A stretch of 64,000 bases of DNA from Bacteroidales bacterium (GTDB lineage Bacteria; Bacteroidota; Bacteroidia; Bacteroidales; Muribaculaceae): the NCBI GenBank assembly GCA_910575545.1, contig CAJTFH010000001.1, forward strand, positions 62,001 through 126,000, in the 5' to 3' direction. A program made the translations under genes and the position numbers. Positions within the stretch are counted from its first letter, which is position 1; each line of letters opens with the position of its first letter. This document shows, one piece after another, positions 1 through 9,500 of this stretch. The notes below the pieces were generated by a model. It ran no database searches. It saw nothing but the letters and a program-made list of their open reading frames with translations, and was not told where the DNA came from.

Positions 1-483
1 ATCAGTTATGCCTATGATTACCCCTTCTCCGTTATAAGCCTTTAACACTCCATCTGCGCTATGAACATCATCAACTCCACATGAGCTTCTTGCCATGTCG
101 TTGACCAGTTTGCGTGTACGGGCAATGGAGAATTGCGTCACCCCTGCGGTTGCTGCGATTTTTTCGATGCAATTAATCGGAGCTGAACCGTAGACATGGT
201 TCTTAATCCGGCCTTTGATTTCCATTCCGGCAGCGGTTATGGCGTCTGACGGATATCCATCTTCGAGAGTAAGCAGAATGTTAATCTGGTTATCCGACAC
301 TGTGGCATGGGATTTTTTCAGTTTGGTAGCGCTGTTTAAACCGTTTTTTTCAGCTGCGGTCAATGCCAATCTTGCCTGCGCCATATCATATGGCGTAATC
401 CTTACTTGTGCCGTAGTGAATGGTTGAGATCCGGCTATGGCAATCAATGCCATAATCGGCCAGCGTGATAATAATCGTTTCAT
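1..483 (-). CDS. Subtilisin-like S8 family serine peptidase, N-terminal part (cut by window edge)
   Basis: Reading leftward from an ATG at 481-483, 161 codons stay open to base 1, so the gene continues outside the window. The protein starts MKRLLSRWPIMALIAIAG with a typical signal peptide ending near TTAQ, then about 110 residues that look like an inhibitor/propeptide region. The last visible residues are GEGVIIGITD, the usual opening of the S8 catalytic domain, in which the final Asp would be the catalytic aspartate. His and Ser of the triad lie outside. A full consensus promoter (584-614) points at this gene, which supports it being a real, separately transcribed gene. Known for the family: secreted proteases; the substrate cannot be told. 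Alternative: an S8-like domain within a larger surface protein. Confidence 0.8.
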   Translation of the reverse strand, partial: MKRLLSRWPIMALIAIAGSQPFTTAQVRITPYDMAQARLALTAAEKNGLNSATKLKKSHATVSDNQINILLTLEDGYPSDAITAAGMEIKGRIKNHVYGSAPINCIEKIAATAGVTQFSIARTRKLVNDMARSSCGVDDVHSADGVLKAYNGEGVIIGITD

Positions 484-583
484 TCTGCTTTGTTTTTTCG
501 AATGGAAAAGCATCAGTAATTCTGCGTTCAGAAGTCTCATAGACCTACTCATACATAAATCTTTTCAGAGAATCTCCGACACA

Positions 584-614
584 CAAAGATAATTAATCTG
601 TATAATTCTACAAA
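584..614 (-). promoter_or_regulatory. Bacteroidota -33/-7 promoter for the S8 peptidase
   Basis: On the minus strand TTTG (611-614) is followed after exactly 19 bases by TATCTTTG (584-591), a perfect match to TTTG-N19-TAnnTTTG. Transcription would start near 577-580, giving a leader of roughly 95 bases before the ATG at 483. Confidence 0.75.
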
Positions 615-941
615 ACGGAGTTACTCAAAATTCAACAGGCTGAACCACCCCGCGATTTTAGATAGATTCTTTAATTCTACATATTGAGGTGGGGGCAATT
701 GGTGGGGTGTAATTTTCCGTTGAGAGGGTTTGATATGGCCTGGGTGTGTTTTAATTTAACAATTAATCATGTGATATTTAGCCATTTCAAATATATCTTG
801 AGGCCTTTTGGGGCTTTTTCACAAGTTTCTTAGGTCAATATGCCCGCATCGCTTCCTAACTAGTGAAAACATCTCCAAAAATCCGGTCTATTGATATTTG
901 ACTTAAATTCAAACACACCTTTGGTTAAACTCCGCCCACGA
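615..941. other. Non-coding stretch between S8 peptidase promoter and small membrane protein gene
   Basis: AT-rich sequence without a convincing reading frame on either strand. A weak G/C-rich inverted motif followed by a T run occurs near 800-825, but the stem is too short to call a terminator. I see nothing else here. Confidence 0.5.
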
Positions 942-1148
942 TTAAATTTCATCGCCTGATTTTCGCTCGATTGAGCGTCCGATAAGCATTAATACCGATC
1001 CTAATAAAACGGTGCCGCATAATATCAGCGAAGCTATCCATGAGGCAAATGTTGTGACATAAATAAGCATCATCACTATATATGCGATTACTACGCATAC
1101 GGTGATTGTGAATCCTATCCAGAATATGCTCCTGCCCATCTTATTCAT
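942..1148 (-). CDS. Small two-helix inner-membrane protein, unknown function
   Basis: A 68-residue frame starting MNKMGRSIFWIGF. It holds two hydrophobic segments (about residues 8-30 and 35-56) separated by a short polar turn, and ends in a charged tail (RSIERKSGDEI). That is the shape of a small integral membrane protein. I do not recognise a family. It has its own intergenic space on both sides and no clear -33/-7 promoter was found upstream, so expression is uncertain. It could be a genuine lineage-specific gene or, less likely, a chance frame. Confidence 0.5.
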   Translation of the reverse strand: MNKMGRSIFWIGFTITVCVVIAYIVMMLIYVTTFASWIASLILCGTVLLGSVLMLIGRSIERKSGDEI

Positions 1149-1458
1149 ACTTTCCGCTGTTAAAGAGGTTCATATATACGCTGTTCATGACATAACCTGC
1201 GAGAATGACAATGTTATATTTTGCAACGCATATCTATAATAATAAAGATTTTTTAACGCGAAAGGTTCATTATACCTCTCTGAAAATTTGCAGAGACTCT
1301 AATTGCTATGTATACTATCGCATAGGCTATTATGGAGTATGAATGATTTATATCCTTATTCTTGTCCGGGGTTATGGCAATCAACTCATAATTCTTTCTT
1401 AAATGCCGCTGATATGAAAATCTGCTGTTTATTTAATAGCCATGTCCAGATGGGCCGG
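1149..1458. other. Non-coding stretch between small membrane gene and nitroreductase
   Basis: About 310 AT-rich bases with no convincing gene. A 60-codon frame on the plus strand (1303-1485) runs into the nitroreductase 3' end and has no coding character. No clear terminator or consensus promoter was found. Confidence 0.45.
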
Positions 1459-2370
1459 TTATTCCTGAAGATGAAATTCGTTTGAACTTGACGACCATAT
1501 GGCCGTGGGTCTTTCATTTGGGCATGTCAGATTAATGCCGCCTGTATGGCCGGTTTCCGCCAGGCTTCCAATAAAGTGGTATAGGCCGATTCCAAAGTCG
1601 ATTTTAGAAAATTTGTTATCGGTCACACATTCGATTCTTACCGTTGAAATCGCTCCATCCATATCGGTTTCTGTTGTGGCGCGCCATGGTTGGCTGTTTC
1701 TCGATGATGGTGCAAGCCGCATCATTTCTAATGCCGCTTTCAATGCTTCTTCAAGAGAAATTCCGGATGTGTTGCCATTGCAAAGGGTGTCAATCAGCTG
1801 TTGCGTCGGCGGTTCAATTCCTTTGAACAGATTCTTGAATGGATGGCGGTGGGCAGAACGTGCCACACGGCGCATTACGCGTTCTGCGAAACGTGTCTTA
1901 TGGGTGCTGTGGCCAAGTGGAGACACTATACCTACGATATTATCAGCTATTGGGTTGACGTTATTTACTGACGATGTCAGGCTGTTGTAGGCTTCTTGAA
2001 ACCCGGCTCGGTTGAAAGTGCCGCCAAGCCAGCATGTGCTTATTCCTTGGCGCGTGCATTCAAGCACTGCTTTCTCAAAAAGATAACCTGCCAATACCTG
2101 TTCAGCCCAATCTTCGCCATAGGCCATTATTGCAAAGCTGCGGGCACCGCTAATTACGCCGTATGTGCCGAGCTTTCCAGCTTGATGGGCATCATCAATA
2201 ATTGCGATTTGTGGGCGTTTTATGCCTTTGAAACATGCCGGTTCTGATGTGCCGGCATTATTCAGGCTATCACAGAAAGCCCGCAATTCTGAAAGGATGT
2301 TGTCGTCGAGTTTCAGTCCGTTGAATGTGCGCACCGATTTCCTGGCCGTTATGGCTTCAAATGTGTTCAT
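1459..2370 (-). CDS. Nitroreductase family protein (TM1586-like, duplicated fold)
   Basis: A 303-residue protein starting MNTFEAITARKSVRTF, the classic opening of FMN nitroreductases in which the RKSVR segment binds the flavin phosphate. The second half has a matching segment (RLAPSSRNSQPWRA), as in the TM1586-type family where both half-domains lie in one chain. ATG codons at 2430 and 2370 share the frame; I chose 2370 because a strong terminator hairpin (2382-2424) lies between them and because the family begins at this motif. Known for the family: NAD(P)H-dependent, FMN-containing, cytosolic; the physiological substrate is unknown. It sits after the TPR protein gene on the same strand but the terminator probably separates them. 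Confidence 0.82.
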   Translation of the reverse strand: MNTFEAITARKSVRTFNGLKLDDNILSELRAFCDSLNNAGTSEPACFKGIKRPQIAIIDDAHQAGKLGTYGVISGARSFAIMAYGEDWAEQVLAGYLFEKAVLECTRQGISTCWLGGTFNRAGFQEAYNSLTSSVNNVNPIADNIVGIVSPLGHSTHKTRFAERVMRRVARSAHRHPFKNLFKGIEPPTQQLIDTLCNGNTSGISLEEALKAALEMMRLAPSSRNSQPWRATTETDMDGAISTVRIECVTDNKFSKIDFGIGLYHFIGSLAETGHTGGINLTCPNERPTAIWSSSSNEFHLQE

Positions 2371-2381
2371 GGTCTGTTTGA

Positions 2382-2424
2382 AAAATCCCGCCTCAGGACT
2401 ATTTTGGTCGAGAGGCGGGATTTT
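2382..2424 (-). terminator. Rho-independent terminator after the TPR protein gene
   Basis: A perfect 13-base inverted repeat: 2382-2394 pairs with 2412-2424 (core GAGGCGGGATTTT), loop 17 bases, with A and T runs on the outer edges so that it can work on either strand. It lies about 40 bases after the stop of the TPR gene (2464) and just before the nitroreductase start at 2370. Confidence 0.8.
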
Positions 2425-2463
2425 ATTCATTGGTTTATTGACAGACGGATGCTGCCATGGATT

Positions 2464-4092
2464 TTATTTGTTTTCCTGTAATCCTTCGATAAACTGTTTC
2501 AGTTCTTCCGAGGGATCCACCTCATAGAATTTCTGGAAATAAAGTTTTGCATTTTCCATGTCCTGGTGGGTCAGATAATAGTTGCCGAGACGGCTGTAGA
2601 TGGCTCGGTAGATGCTCTTGCGTTTTTCAAGATTAGAGGGATCTGTATCAAGCACGGCAAGAGTGGCCATATCGGCTGCCATTACGTCTTCATTTACCTC
2701 ACCTTGGTTGGCTACGCGCAGGATATCGCTTTTTGTGTTGAGCACCAATGGATTGTTGGGTACGCGTGTGATAACTTGTTCGATGGTAGTCAAAGCCTTG
2801 TCGGCAGCCGCACGTGAAGCCACACTGTCAGTCTCCATATATGAAATTGCGAGATTCTGGTAACGGCGGGCAAGGGCAAGAATATCGTTGGGGTTGGCAT
2901 TGTCGCCTTCGCCGGCAATGAATTTTGCCATTGTGTCGGCGGCTTTGTCATACATCTTCGCAGTGCTGTAGGCGCCGCTGAGGTCTTTGAGCAACGAAGT
3001 CTTTTCAGGAGAAGCTACAACGGCTTTTTCATACATTTCCACTCCCAATGTGTCTTGGCCCATATCCTGGAGCAGCTCTCCATATTGGATATAGTCTTGT
3101 GAATTCAACTCTGCCTTGCTGTTGGCAAACAGTTTTTCGGCAGCAGCTTTTGCAGCTTCGTTTTCACCCATGGCTTTTTTGTTATAGAATTGCAGCCGTT
3201 GCATGTAGAAGTTGCCTGGATCTTCGCTGAGCAGCTCATCTGCCATGGCGTAGCTTTCAGGATAACGTTTGGCGAAGAAAAGCAGACCAACAAGGCGCTG
3301 TTTGTCTTTCTTGAAACTGTTAGGGTTCTGGATATACTTCTCATATTGCTGTGCGGCACGGGTAAGCTGGTTGTCTTCATAGTATTTTTCGGCCAGTTCC
3401 CGTTGGGCGAGAGCCGAGTTGGGCTGCGCCTTCAGCAGTTCGTTGAGTTTGTCGATGGCATACTGCGGATTTACAGGGAAATATGTGCGGGCATATTTCA
3501 CATATGCTTCGGGGTGTTCGAGTTTAGTGTCGAACTGTGCGGCCATTTCATACATGCCAGCAGCGTCGCCTACATTGGTTTTTGCCAGGCGGTCACCTTC
3601 AAGAATGAATGGTGACGGCGCGTTTTTCTGGGCTTTCTTTGCATCTGCAAGAGCCTTGTCGATTTCTGTGGCATATTTCACCGGATCGGCTACGAAATAA
3701 GCTCTGGCGATTTCTGTGAGGATGTCAGCATTTTTTTTAGCGTTCTTTTTAGCATCTTTAAAATAGCCTGCGGCAGCTGATGCGTTGCCATCAGCGAGGG
3801 CCAAGGCACCAAGGCCAACATAATTATAGCCGTTTGATGGGTTTAATGTGACTCCTTTGTCGAAATCTGCTTTAGCTGTAGCTTTGTCACCTCCTTGAAG
3901 AGCTATCTGGCCGAGGTAATAATAGGCGGTTGATTGGTCGGTGGCAGCATCGTTGAGTGTGTTGTTGAGGATTATGGCAGCTTCCTCAGGCTGGTCGGCG
4001 CGGTAGTATTCCACACCGTCTTTGAAGCCCTGCTGCGCCGAAAGGGAGAGGGCACTACCTAAAAGTAGGGAAAACAGAATTTTAGATTTCAT
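2464..4092 (-). CDS. Secreted tetratricopeptide-repeat protein
   Basis: 542 residues. MKSKILFSLLLGSALSLSAQ is a signal peptide with a cut after SAQ, so the protein is probably periplasmic. The remainder is helical TPR repeats; readable units include the one ending AYYYLGQIALQGGDKATAKADFDKG and later AGMYEMAAQFD, QYEKYI and NAKLYFQKFYEVDP. TPR arrays bind other proteins; no catalytic motif is seen. The gene follows the PstS-like lipoprotein gene with an 84-base gap and no visible promoter in between, so the two are probably co-transcribed. In Bacteroidales this pair is often found with TonB/ExbB/ExbD genes, which are absent here. Partner and function are unknown. Confidence 0.8.
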   Translation of the reverse strand: MKSKILFSLLLGSALSLSAQQGFKDGVEYYRADQPEEAAIILNNTLNDAATDQSTAYYYLGQIALQGGDKATAKADFDKGVTLNPSNGYNYVGLGALALADGNASAAAGYFKDAKKNAKKNADILTEIARAYFVADPVKYATEIDKALADAKKAQKNAPSPFILEGDRLAKTNVGDAAGMYEMAAQFDTKLEHPEAYVKYARTYFPVNPQYAIDKLNELLKAQPNSALAQRELAEKYYEDNQLTRAAQQYEKYIQNPNSFKKDKQRLVGLLFFAKRYPESYAMADELLSEDPGNFYMQRLQFYNKKAMGENEAAKAAAEKLFANSKAELNSQDYIQYGELLQDMGQDTLGVEMYEKAVVASPEKTSLLKDLSGAYSTAKMYDKAADTMAKFIAGEGDNANPNDILALARRYQNLAISYMETDSVASRAAADKALTTIEQVITRVPNNPLVLNTKSDILRVANQGEVNEDVMAADMATLAVLDTDPSNLEKRKSIYRAIYSRLGNYYLTHQDMENAKLYFQKFYEVDPSEELKQFIEGLQENK

Positions 4093-4176
4093 GTTGTCTT
4101 AACTTATTGAGCGTTGTTATTACTTGTTTCATTCTGGGCATTCATTCGCCTTATTGCACAGGTGGAGCAACCTGGA

Positions 4177-5157
4177 TTAGTCAACGGAAACCATGCGGTG
4201 GTGTACCGTGGCAGGGAGCACTCCGGTCGACATCATCAGTTTCTGGCCTCTGAACGATGTTACAAAAGCAAAGAACCCGTTGGCCAAAGAACCGGTAGCG
4301 CCGGTATTGATCATATAAATCGACCGGTAAAGCGGGTAGCTGCCGTCGAAAATATAAGCCTGATAGGGTTTGTAAGCTATTGTGGAATTATTGCGGTTGA
4401 TGCCGAGCACCTTAACCTCGTCGGTGAAAGTGGTGGCGGTTGTGTCATCGACCTCCAATGTCTTTATCCGCTCTTCGGCCGACAGGTCGGCTTTTTTCAA
4501 GTCGGAAGATATCCAGCTGACGCCAACAAGGCCGATGGCGTTTTTGCGTGACTTGACCGCATCGAACACTCCTTTCATGCTGTTGGCAGAGAACACGTTT
4601 GAGGCATATCCGGCTCCATTAAGCAGACTGTCGGCCATATATTTCACCACAGATGAGCCGTTGTGGTCGAATACCACCTGGATTTTATCGAGTTTTGAAG
4701 GATATATGTCGTTCCATTCGGTTATGTGTCCGGTTAATATCTCTCCGAGATCTTTCATCGAAAGATTCTCAACAGGGTTTTCGGGATTTACGATAACTGC
4801 TACCGCATCTACCGCTATTTTTTTTGTTTTGGCGAAATGCTTTTTGTCACGGAGGAATTCAACCTGTTCCCGGGTAAGTTCGTGGGATACGACAGCAAGA
4901 CGCGCCGTGCCGAACAGTAGGGAGTCAACACATGCTTTTTCGTCGGTATAGTAGGGGAGTACGGATGCATTGGGATAAACATACTCAAATACCTCTATTT
5001 CCTGTTGCATCACATTCTCAAACGATGCGTCACAGGCCATAACAACCGTGCCGGATGTTGATGTATTCCCTTTGGGGGCTTCCCGCTTGCCTGAGCCCTT
5101 GCATCCCAGTGTCAGAACCCCGAAAGCAAGTAGTGCGAAAAATGGAATTTTCCTCAT
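4177..5157 (-). CDS. PstS-like phosphate-binding lipoprotein
   Basis: 326 residues starting MRKIPFFALLAFGVLTLGC; the LTLGC lipobox puts the acylated Cys at residue 19. The rest matches the PstS-type periplasmic binding fold: ASFENVMQQEIEVFEYVYP at the N-terminus, the LTGHITEWNDI segment and the NGSSVVKYM segment that lines the ligand pocket in this family. The start at 5157 gives the best lipoprotein signal; an in-frame ATG at 5172 would add five residues. No pstC, pstA or pstB is nearby, so this is not a standard phosphate ABC operon; a TPR protein gene follows. The likely role is ligand binding or a structural partner at the envelope, and phosphate as ligand is only inferred. Confidence 0.8.
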   Translation of the reverse strand: MRKIPFFALLAFGVLTLGCKGSGKREAPKGNTSTSGTVVMACDASFENVMQQEIEVFEYVYPNASVLPYYTDEKACVDSLLFGTARLAVVSHELTREQVEFLRDKKHFAKTKKIAVDAVAVIVNPENPVENLSMKDLGEILTGHITEWNDIYPSKLDKIQVVFDHNGSSVVKYMADSLLNGAGYASNVFSANSMKGVFDAVKSRKNAIGLVGVSWISSDLKKADLSAEERIKTLEVDDTTATTFTDEVKVLGINRNNSTIAYKPYQAYIFDGSYPLYRSIYMINTGATGSLANGFFAFVTSFRGQKLMMSTGVLPATVHHRMVSVD

Positions 5158-5224
5158 GTCTTTTGATTTCACAAACTCGGATGCGATGTCGTCAGAGACA
5201 CCACATCCTTTTTTTCAGTTAGCG

Positions 5225-5232
5225 CAAAGATA
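5225..5232 (-). promoter_or_regulatory. -7 promoter element for the PstS-like / TPR gene pair
   Basis: TATCTTTG on the minus strand, followed by GCGC as in many promoters of this group, about 68 bases before the ATG at 5157. The upstream TTG-type -33 match is at non-ideal spacing, so only the -7 element is claimed. Confidence 0.55.
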
Positions 5233-5297
5233 CGCAATGTTAATTTAACAATCCTCTTATCGGGAAGAAAAACACGCGGTATGAGTTTTAAAAATTG

Positions 5298-5531
5298 TCA
5301 AATGGAGCTGTCAATGCCCCAAAATTGTCTGATTGCGCGCCATATCCCGTAGATAATAAACAATATGCCGCCAATCCAGCGCAGCCATGTCAGCAGTGGG
5401 GTATGCCAGTCGAAGAAATTGATTAGCAGAAGCACTCCCATCCCGACATAGACAATAATCATAATAATCCCGAACACAATTCTCATGGTTGAGGGAACCA
5501 TGCTTTCCCTGCCTTCATCATAGTTTGCCAT
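5298..5531 (-). CDS. Small two-helix membrane protein, unknown function
   Basis: 77 residues starting MANYDEGRESMVPSTM. Two strongly hydrophobic segments (about residues 17-36 and 46-62) are followed by a basic/aromatic tail (WRAIRQFWGIDSSI). The frame is open further upstream to 5591, but a -7 promoter element at 5565-5572 lies inside that extension, so I use the ATG at 5531. Small membrane proteins of this look are common in Bacteroidales next to ExbD and PstS-like genes; here it stands just before the PstS-like gene. No function is assigned. Confidence 0.65.
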   Translation of the reverse strand: MANYDEGRESMVPSTMRIVFGIIMIIVYVGMGVLLLINFFDWHTPLLTWLRWIGGILFIIYGIWRAIRQFWGIDSSI

Positions 5532-5564
5532 AATAAATAGTTTTGAAGTTGTTGCAATATAGTT

Positions 5565-5572
5565 CAAAGGTA
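5565..5572 (-). promoter_or_regulatory. -7 promoter element for the small membrane protein gene
   Basis: TACCTTTG on the minus strand, 33 bases before the ATG at 5531. No good -33 match at 19-20 bases. It supports the shorter start of the gene. Confidence 0.5.
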
Positions 5573-5950
5573 TCATACTGCCAATAACCAATGATATTAG
5601 CTTTTGATTCCCACTTATTTAACATATCAGAAGCCTTTAATGTTCGGATTGATATGATATAATGAAGTGTGGATGGGCAGTTTGTACCGCACTTTAAAAT
5701 TACGCATTTTTATTGAAATGACAATGGAATGGGGCGGCCTCATGATGATACAGCGCTTCATCGGATTGCATATTTTGGAGACAGAACCGAAAATGCTAAT
5801 AAACCGGCGGGGAGAATTGCCATTTGCAATGGCTGTTCTCCCCGGTCGGTTTTTTTGTAATGTCTGTGCCTGATTTATTTTTGGGTTTCCGGCTGGTTGT
5901 TTGTAACAGCCTGTTTTACTTTTGGGGCTTTGTTATGTGTGCGGCGAGAC
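5573..5950. other. Non-coding stretch with one terminator
   Basis: Contains the terminator at 5801-5857. A 68-codon plus-strand frame at 5667-5873 runs through the terminator stem and has no recognisable content, so I do not call it a gene. Nothing else is seen. Confidence 0.5.
5801..5857. terminator. Rho-independent terminator
   Basis: AACCGGCGGGGAGAA (from 5802) pairs with TTCTCCCCGGTCGGTT (from 5836) with one bulge, plus an inner TTGCCATT/AATGGC pairing. The plus strand ends in seven T; the minus strand ends in TTTATTA. The only adjacent gene pointing into it is 5951-6346 on the minus strand, so that is the probable user. Confidence 0.7.
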
Positions 5951-6346
5951 TCATTCTTTCTCAGTGTGGCGGTGTTTATTCATGGCTGTGCGGTCGCTCG
6001 CTTTCAGGCTGTCGCAACATGCTTTGCCATTATTGGCGATTTCGCATTTTGCCGCGCGGGCTTCCTTACAGACTTTTTTACCGGTTTTATCAAATTTCCG
6101 ATCGGCGCGTTTGAGTTCTTTTGATGCTTTTCGCTCAAGTTTTTTGCTACCGTCACGTACTTTTTCTACTCCGTTTTCAGTGACTTCTTTAACCTCGCGG
6201 GCTGCGTTTTTCACTGCATCACCTGTTTTTTCAACAACGTTTTCGGTGGAGTTTTTCGCTTTCTCTATTATGTTTGTCTGAGCCGAAGTTCCAAAAGTTA
6301 CAAGTGCAATCATGGCGATTGCTACTGTCATGATTTTCTTTTTCAT
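5951..6346 (-). CDS. Small secreted, charged helical protein, unknown function
   Basis: 131 residues. MKKKIMTVAIAMIALVTFGTSAQ is a clear signal peptide. The mature part is rich in Lys, Glu and Ala in a heptad-like pattern (ENVVEKTGDAVKNAAREVKEV, KKLERKASKELKRADRKFDK), suggesting a long amphipathic helix, and it carries several cysteines near the C-terminus (CKEARAAKCEIANNGKACC). It resembles in texture the YtxH/LEA-like stress proteins but I cannot name a family. It lies alone between sprA and a terminator. Confidence 0.65.
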   Translation of the reverse strand: MKKKIMTVAIAMIALVTFGTSAQTNIIEKAKNSTENVVEKTGDAVKNAAREVKEVTENGVEKVRDGSKKLERKASKELKRADRKFDKTGKKVCKEARAAKCEIANNGKACCDSLKASDRTAMNKHRHTEKE

Positions 6347-6561
6347 ATAAATTTCTCGATTTTTAATTTACGTTTTTATCCATAGTGCCGATAATAGGGC
6401 GCTTTATTGTTAAGACAAACCGAGAATGAAAAAGTTTGTTTAGCTTATGCACATTATAACTCAGCTTAACTAAATCCATAAAAAGTCTTATGCTATCGGC
6501 CGCTTGTGTGTGGGTCACATTGATGTCTTGCAAAATGCCTATGAATCGGCATATGGTGGAT

Positions 6562-9500
6562 TTATCGGGCAAGATTAAGGTTGAGCGTCAGTCCATAAGA
6601 AGTGTTGGTGGTTGGATATGCGGCATTGCTGACCAGTGGAGTGTTTACCTGATGGTCGAAATATGCTGCAAGCGTCAGCCGTCGGCTTAATATGTAGCTG
6701 GCGTTGAAGTTTATGGTGAGAGTTCTGGTGCCCGATGTCGCTTGGGTGTAGTTGCTTTCGATTCGGCGTATCAGAGCCTGGGTGTTCTGCAAGGAGAAGT
6801 CGGCATTTATGGTCAGGTCGTTGCTGACGCCGCTCTGCGATCCGCGCATTTTCAAGATGGTGTTGAAGCCAACGATTTTATATCCGGCACCGATTGTCAA
6901 TCCACGAGTGGTGGCTTCTACAAGTTGTCCGGCAGAGGAGTTGAGTGTCAGTGTGCGTTGGTCGCGCCATTCCGCATTGAACTGAAGTTCGTTTTTCAGG
7001 GTTGCATTCACTCCTACAAGAGGGGCAAACCGTTCTGTTATTGCAACCGATGAAATGTTGTAGGGAGAAGAGGGGATGGGCTGTCCGGTCAGTTCATCAA
7101 GTGTGAAGCCGATATTGTCGCCGGCGCTGAGCCAGTTAAGATATGAAGAATAGCTACCTACAGAATATGTGCACTGGTAGGCATGTGTCAGAGTGAAGCT
7201 TTTGAAGAAGTTACGCATGTTGCCGAGGTTTACCAGTCCGTCGTAGGTGACGCGCCAGTTTGGCAGCACTTCGGCAAAGGTGGGGAAGGGTGACAGATAT
7301 TGCGATTGGGGATTTCTGCCGGTATATGCTGCGAGGAATGCCGGAATCAAAACGTCTGACGAGGTTTCCGACACTTGGCCTACTTCGCTGTTGAACGGCT
7401 GCCCTGCATGTGGATGATCTTTCATGAATCCGGTGGTCGGATAGTTCACATTGCGGTATTGCTCTTCCACGCGTCCGGCCATCACTGGGATATAGTCGAG
7501 GAAATTCTGGAAGGCTTTGCTATAATAGCCGTCTTTCGGATTTGACGAAGCCATTGCTGTTTTCAGTGCCACGTGGGTCTTGGTATATGATCCGGAGCGG
7601 GTTATCGGCATGTCGGCATACATGAACTGAATGCGGTTCGTACGGTTATCCGTGCGGTTTGAAGTAAGCTGTATTTTGAGACCTTTCACAGGTTCGAGCT
7701 GCAATTCAATGTTAAGTTCGTTGCCTTTAGACCACATTGCTGGTGAGGTCTGCCCGTCATCGCAGATAAGCCATCCGCGTTCTTTGGCTTTATAGATATA
7801 ATCCTCGTCAACAAATCCGAATGCGAAATCCAGACCTGGCGACATTGGTCCGTAGCCCGTTGATTGCCCGAAAATATTTCCTATGTCGTTGCGGAAGAGG
7901 GGCACCGACAAAGTGTTTGTGCGTTTCCACCTGATTGATGCCGACCTTGGGCTCATAAGCAGGCGTAGGGAATATTCTCCGACTTCGCGCCAGAATGATT
8001 TTTCTTCTTTGAGGATTTCGACAATTGTGAATTTGATGTTCTTATCCGACGGGGTTAGAATCTCAACGGAGTTGGCGTCTATAACACGGTGTTTGAAAGT
8101 GAAGGGTTGCCCTTCGGTAGTCTGGGCACTGATTTTTACTTTTTTGTTGCGCAGATTATGTTTGATTGTAAACGTTGAGTCGGGGTTTAGTTTGAATGTG
8201 CGCTCAAATTTTTTCGGCTTTTTCGCCTGGGCTGATCTCCGGGTATTGGCAAAACGCTTGTTGACATCTTTCACGAATGGAATCTTGTTATATAGCCCTT
8301 CAAAGTTAACTCTTCCGTCGAGGCTCATCGACGACTGGTTGGCGATGGTATTGCCTGTGGATATTCCATCGATTTCAGCACCACGGTCCCAACGGTAGGT
8401 TGCATTGTATGATGCAGAGCCGGTCAGGAAGTCAAGCACCGGTATGCGGTTGAACGGTGCGCGGTATGACGCAACGACCGACTGGTTATATGACCATGGG
8501 GTGCCCATCGACATGATGGATTGCCACACGGTGTCTTTCCATTCCTTGTATTTGTCGGGGAACAGTTTGCGGTTGACTGCGCCCACAGTCTCTTCGATTC
8601 TTGCCGATGTGTTTGAGGTGAATGAGAAATTGAGCGATTTGATGAGGTTCCATGTGAGCTGGAATTGGCGGTCCCATAGGAAATTCTTACTTACTGAAAC
8701 GGGCAGCTGGAACATGACATCGGTCTCCGAGCGTGTTTGTTGCTCGTAGTAATAACGCGACATGTTTGTCAGGAAGGAGATGTTATTGGGCAGATAGTTT
8801 ATTTCCCAGTCTTTGATGAATTTAAGGTTCTTGTTTTTCGAGTTTATCCAACCGAAAGGTTTCAGCCCTTTAATCATCGGGGAATAGTTGTAGGCAAATG
8901 ATCCGCGATAGTCGTTTGTATACTCGTATTCCGTTGTCGGATTCTTTTTCGATTGTTTGTTAAACGAGAAATTGAATGTGAAGTTTGACGGATCCCATGG
9001 CATCGGTTTGGCGCTGGTGACATCGAAACGTAATCCTGAAACGGAGAAACTCTTGACGGTGTTCTGCTCAACGGCATATGCGTTGATTGAATCGCGTTCA
9101 TGGTCGTTGGCTGCATCATCAAGGGCATCTTTGAGCAGGACATCCTGGTCGAGCGGGTTATATTTCGGTGTGGTTTTCTCTTTCGACACGGAGTAATAGA
9201 CCGGTGCACGCAGTTTCACCTTTTCCGGGAGGAAACGGCCCAGGTCTGCCTGCACGGCGAAATTATACTGTTCATAGTTGTCGAGCCTGCGTGAATTCAG
9301 CCCCTGGTCAACATTTCCGAAACCTGCGGTTTCAACATGGGTGCCGAAATTGAGCGTGGCTATGTCTGATACCCCGAGGTTTACGTTTGCTTTTGCAGCC
9401 CAACCGCCTGACTCATCGAAATCGGTTACTTTTAATTCGTTGACCCACACAATGCCGTCTTTCTTGGCATTAGTGTTGTTACGCACACCAACGAGTATGA

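Noticed and set aside
800-825. A possible terminator after the small membrane protein gene
   Set aside because: Only about four to six pairs and no firm T run on the relevant strand.
5667-5873. A 68-codon plus-strand frame
   Set aside because: It runs through the terminator stem at 5801-5857 and encodes nothing recognisable.
6363-6572. A 69-codon minus-strand frame after sprA
   Set aside because: It overlaps the sprA 3' end, has no signal, motif or promoter, and looks like a chance frame.
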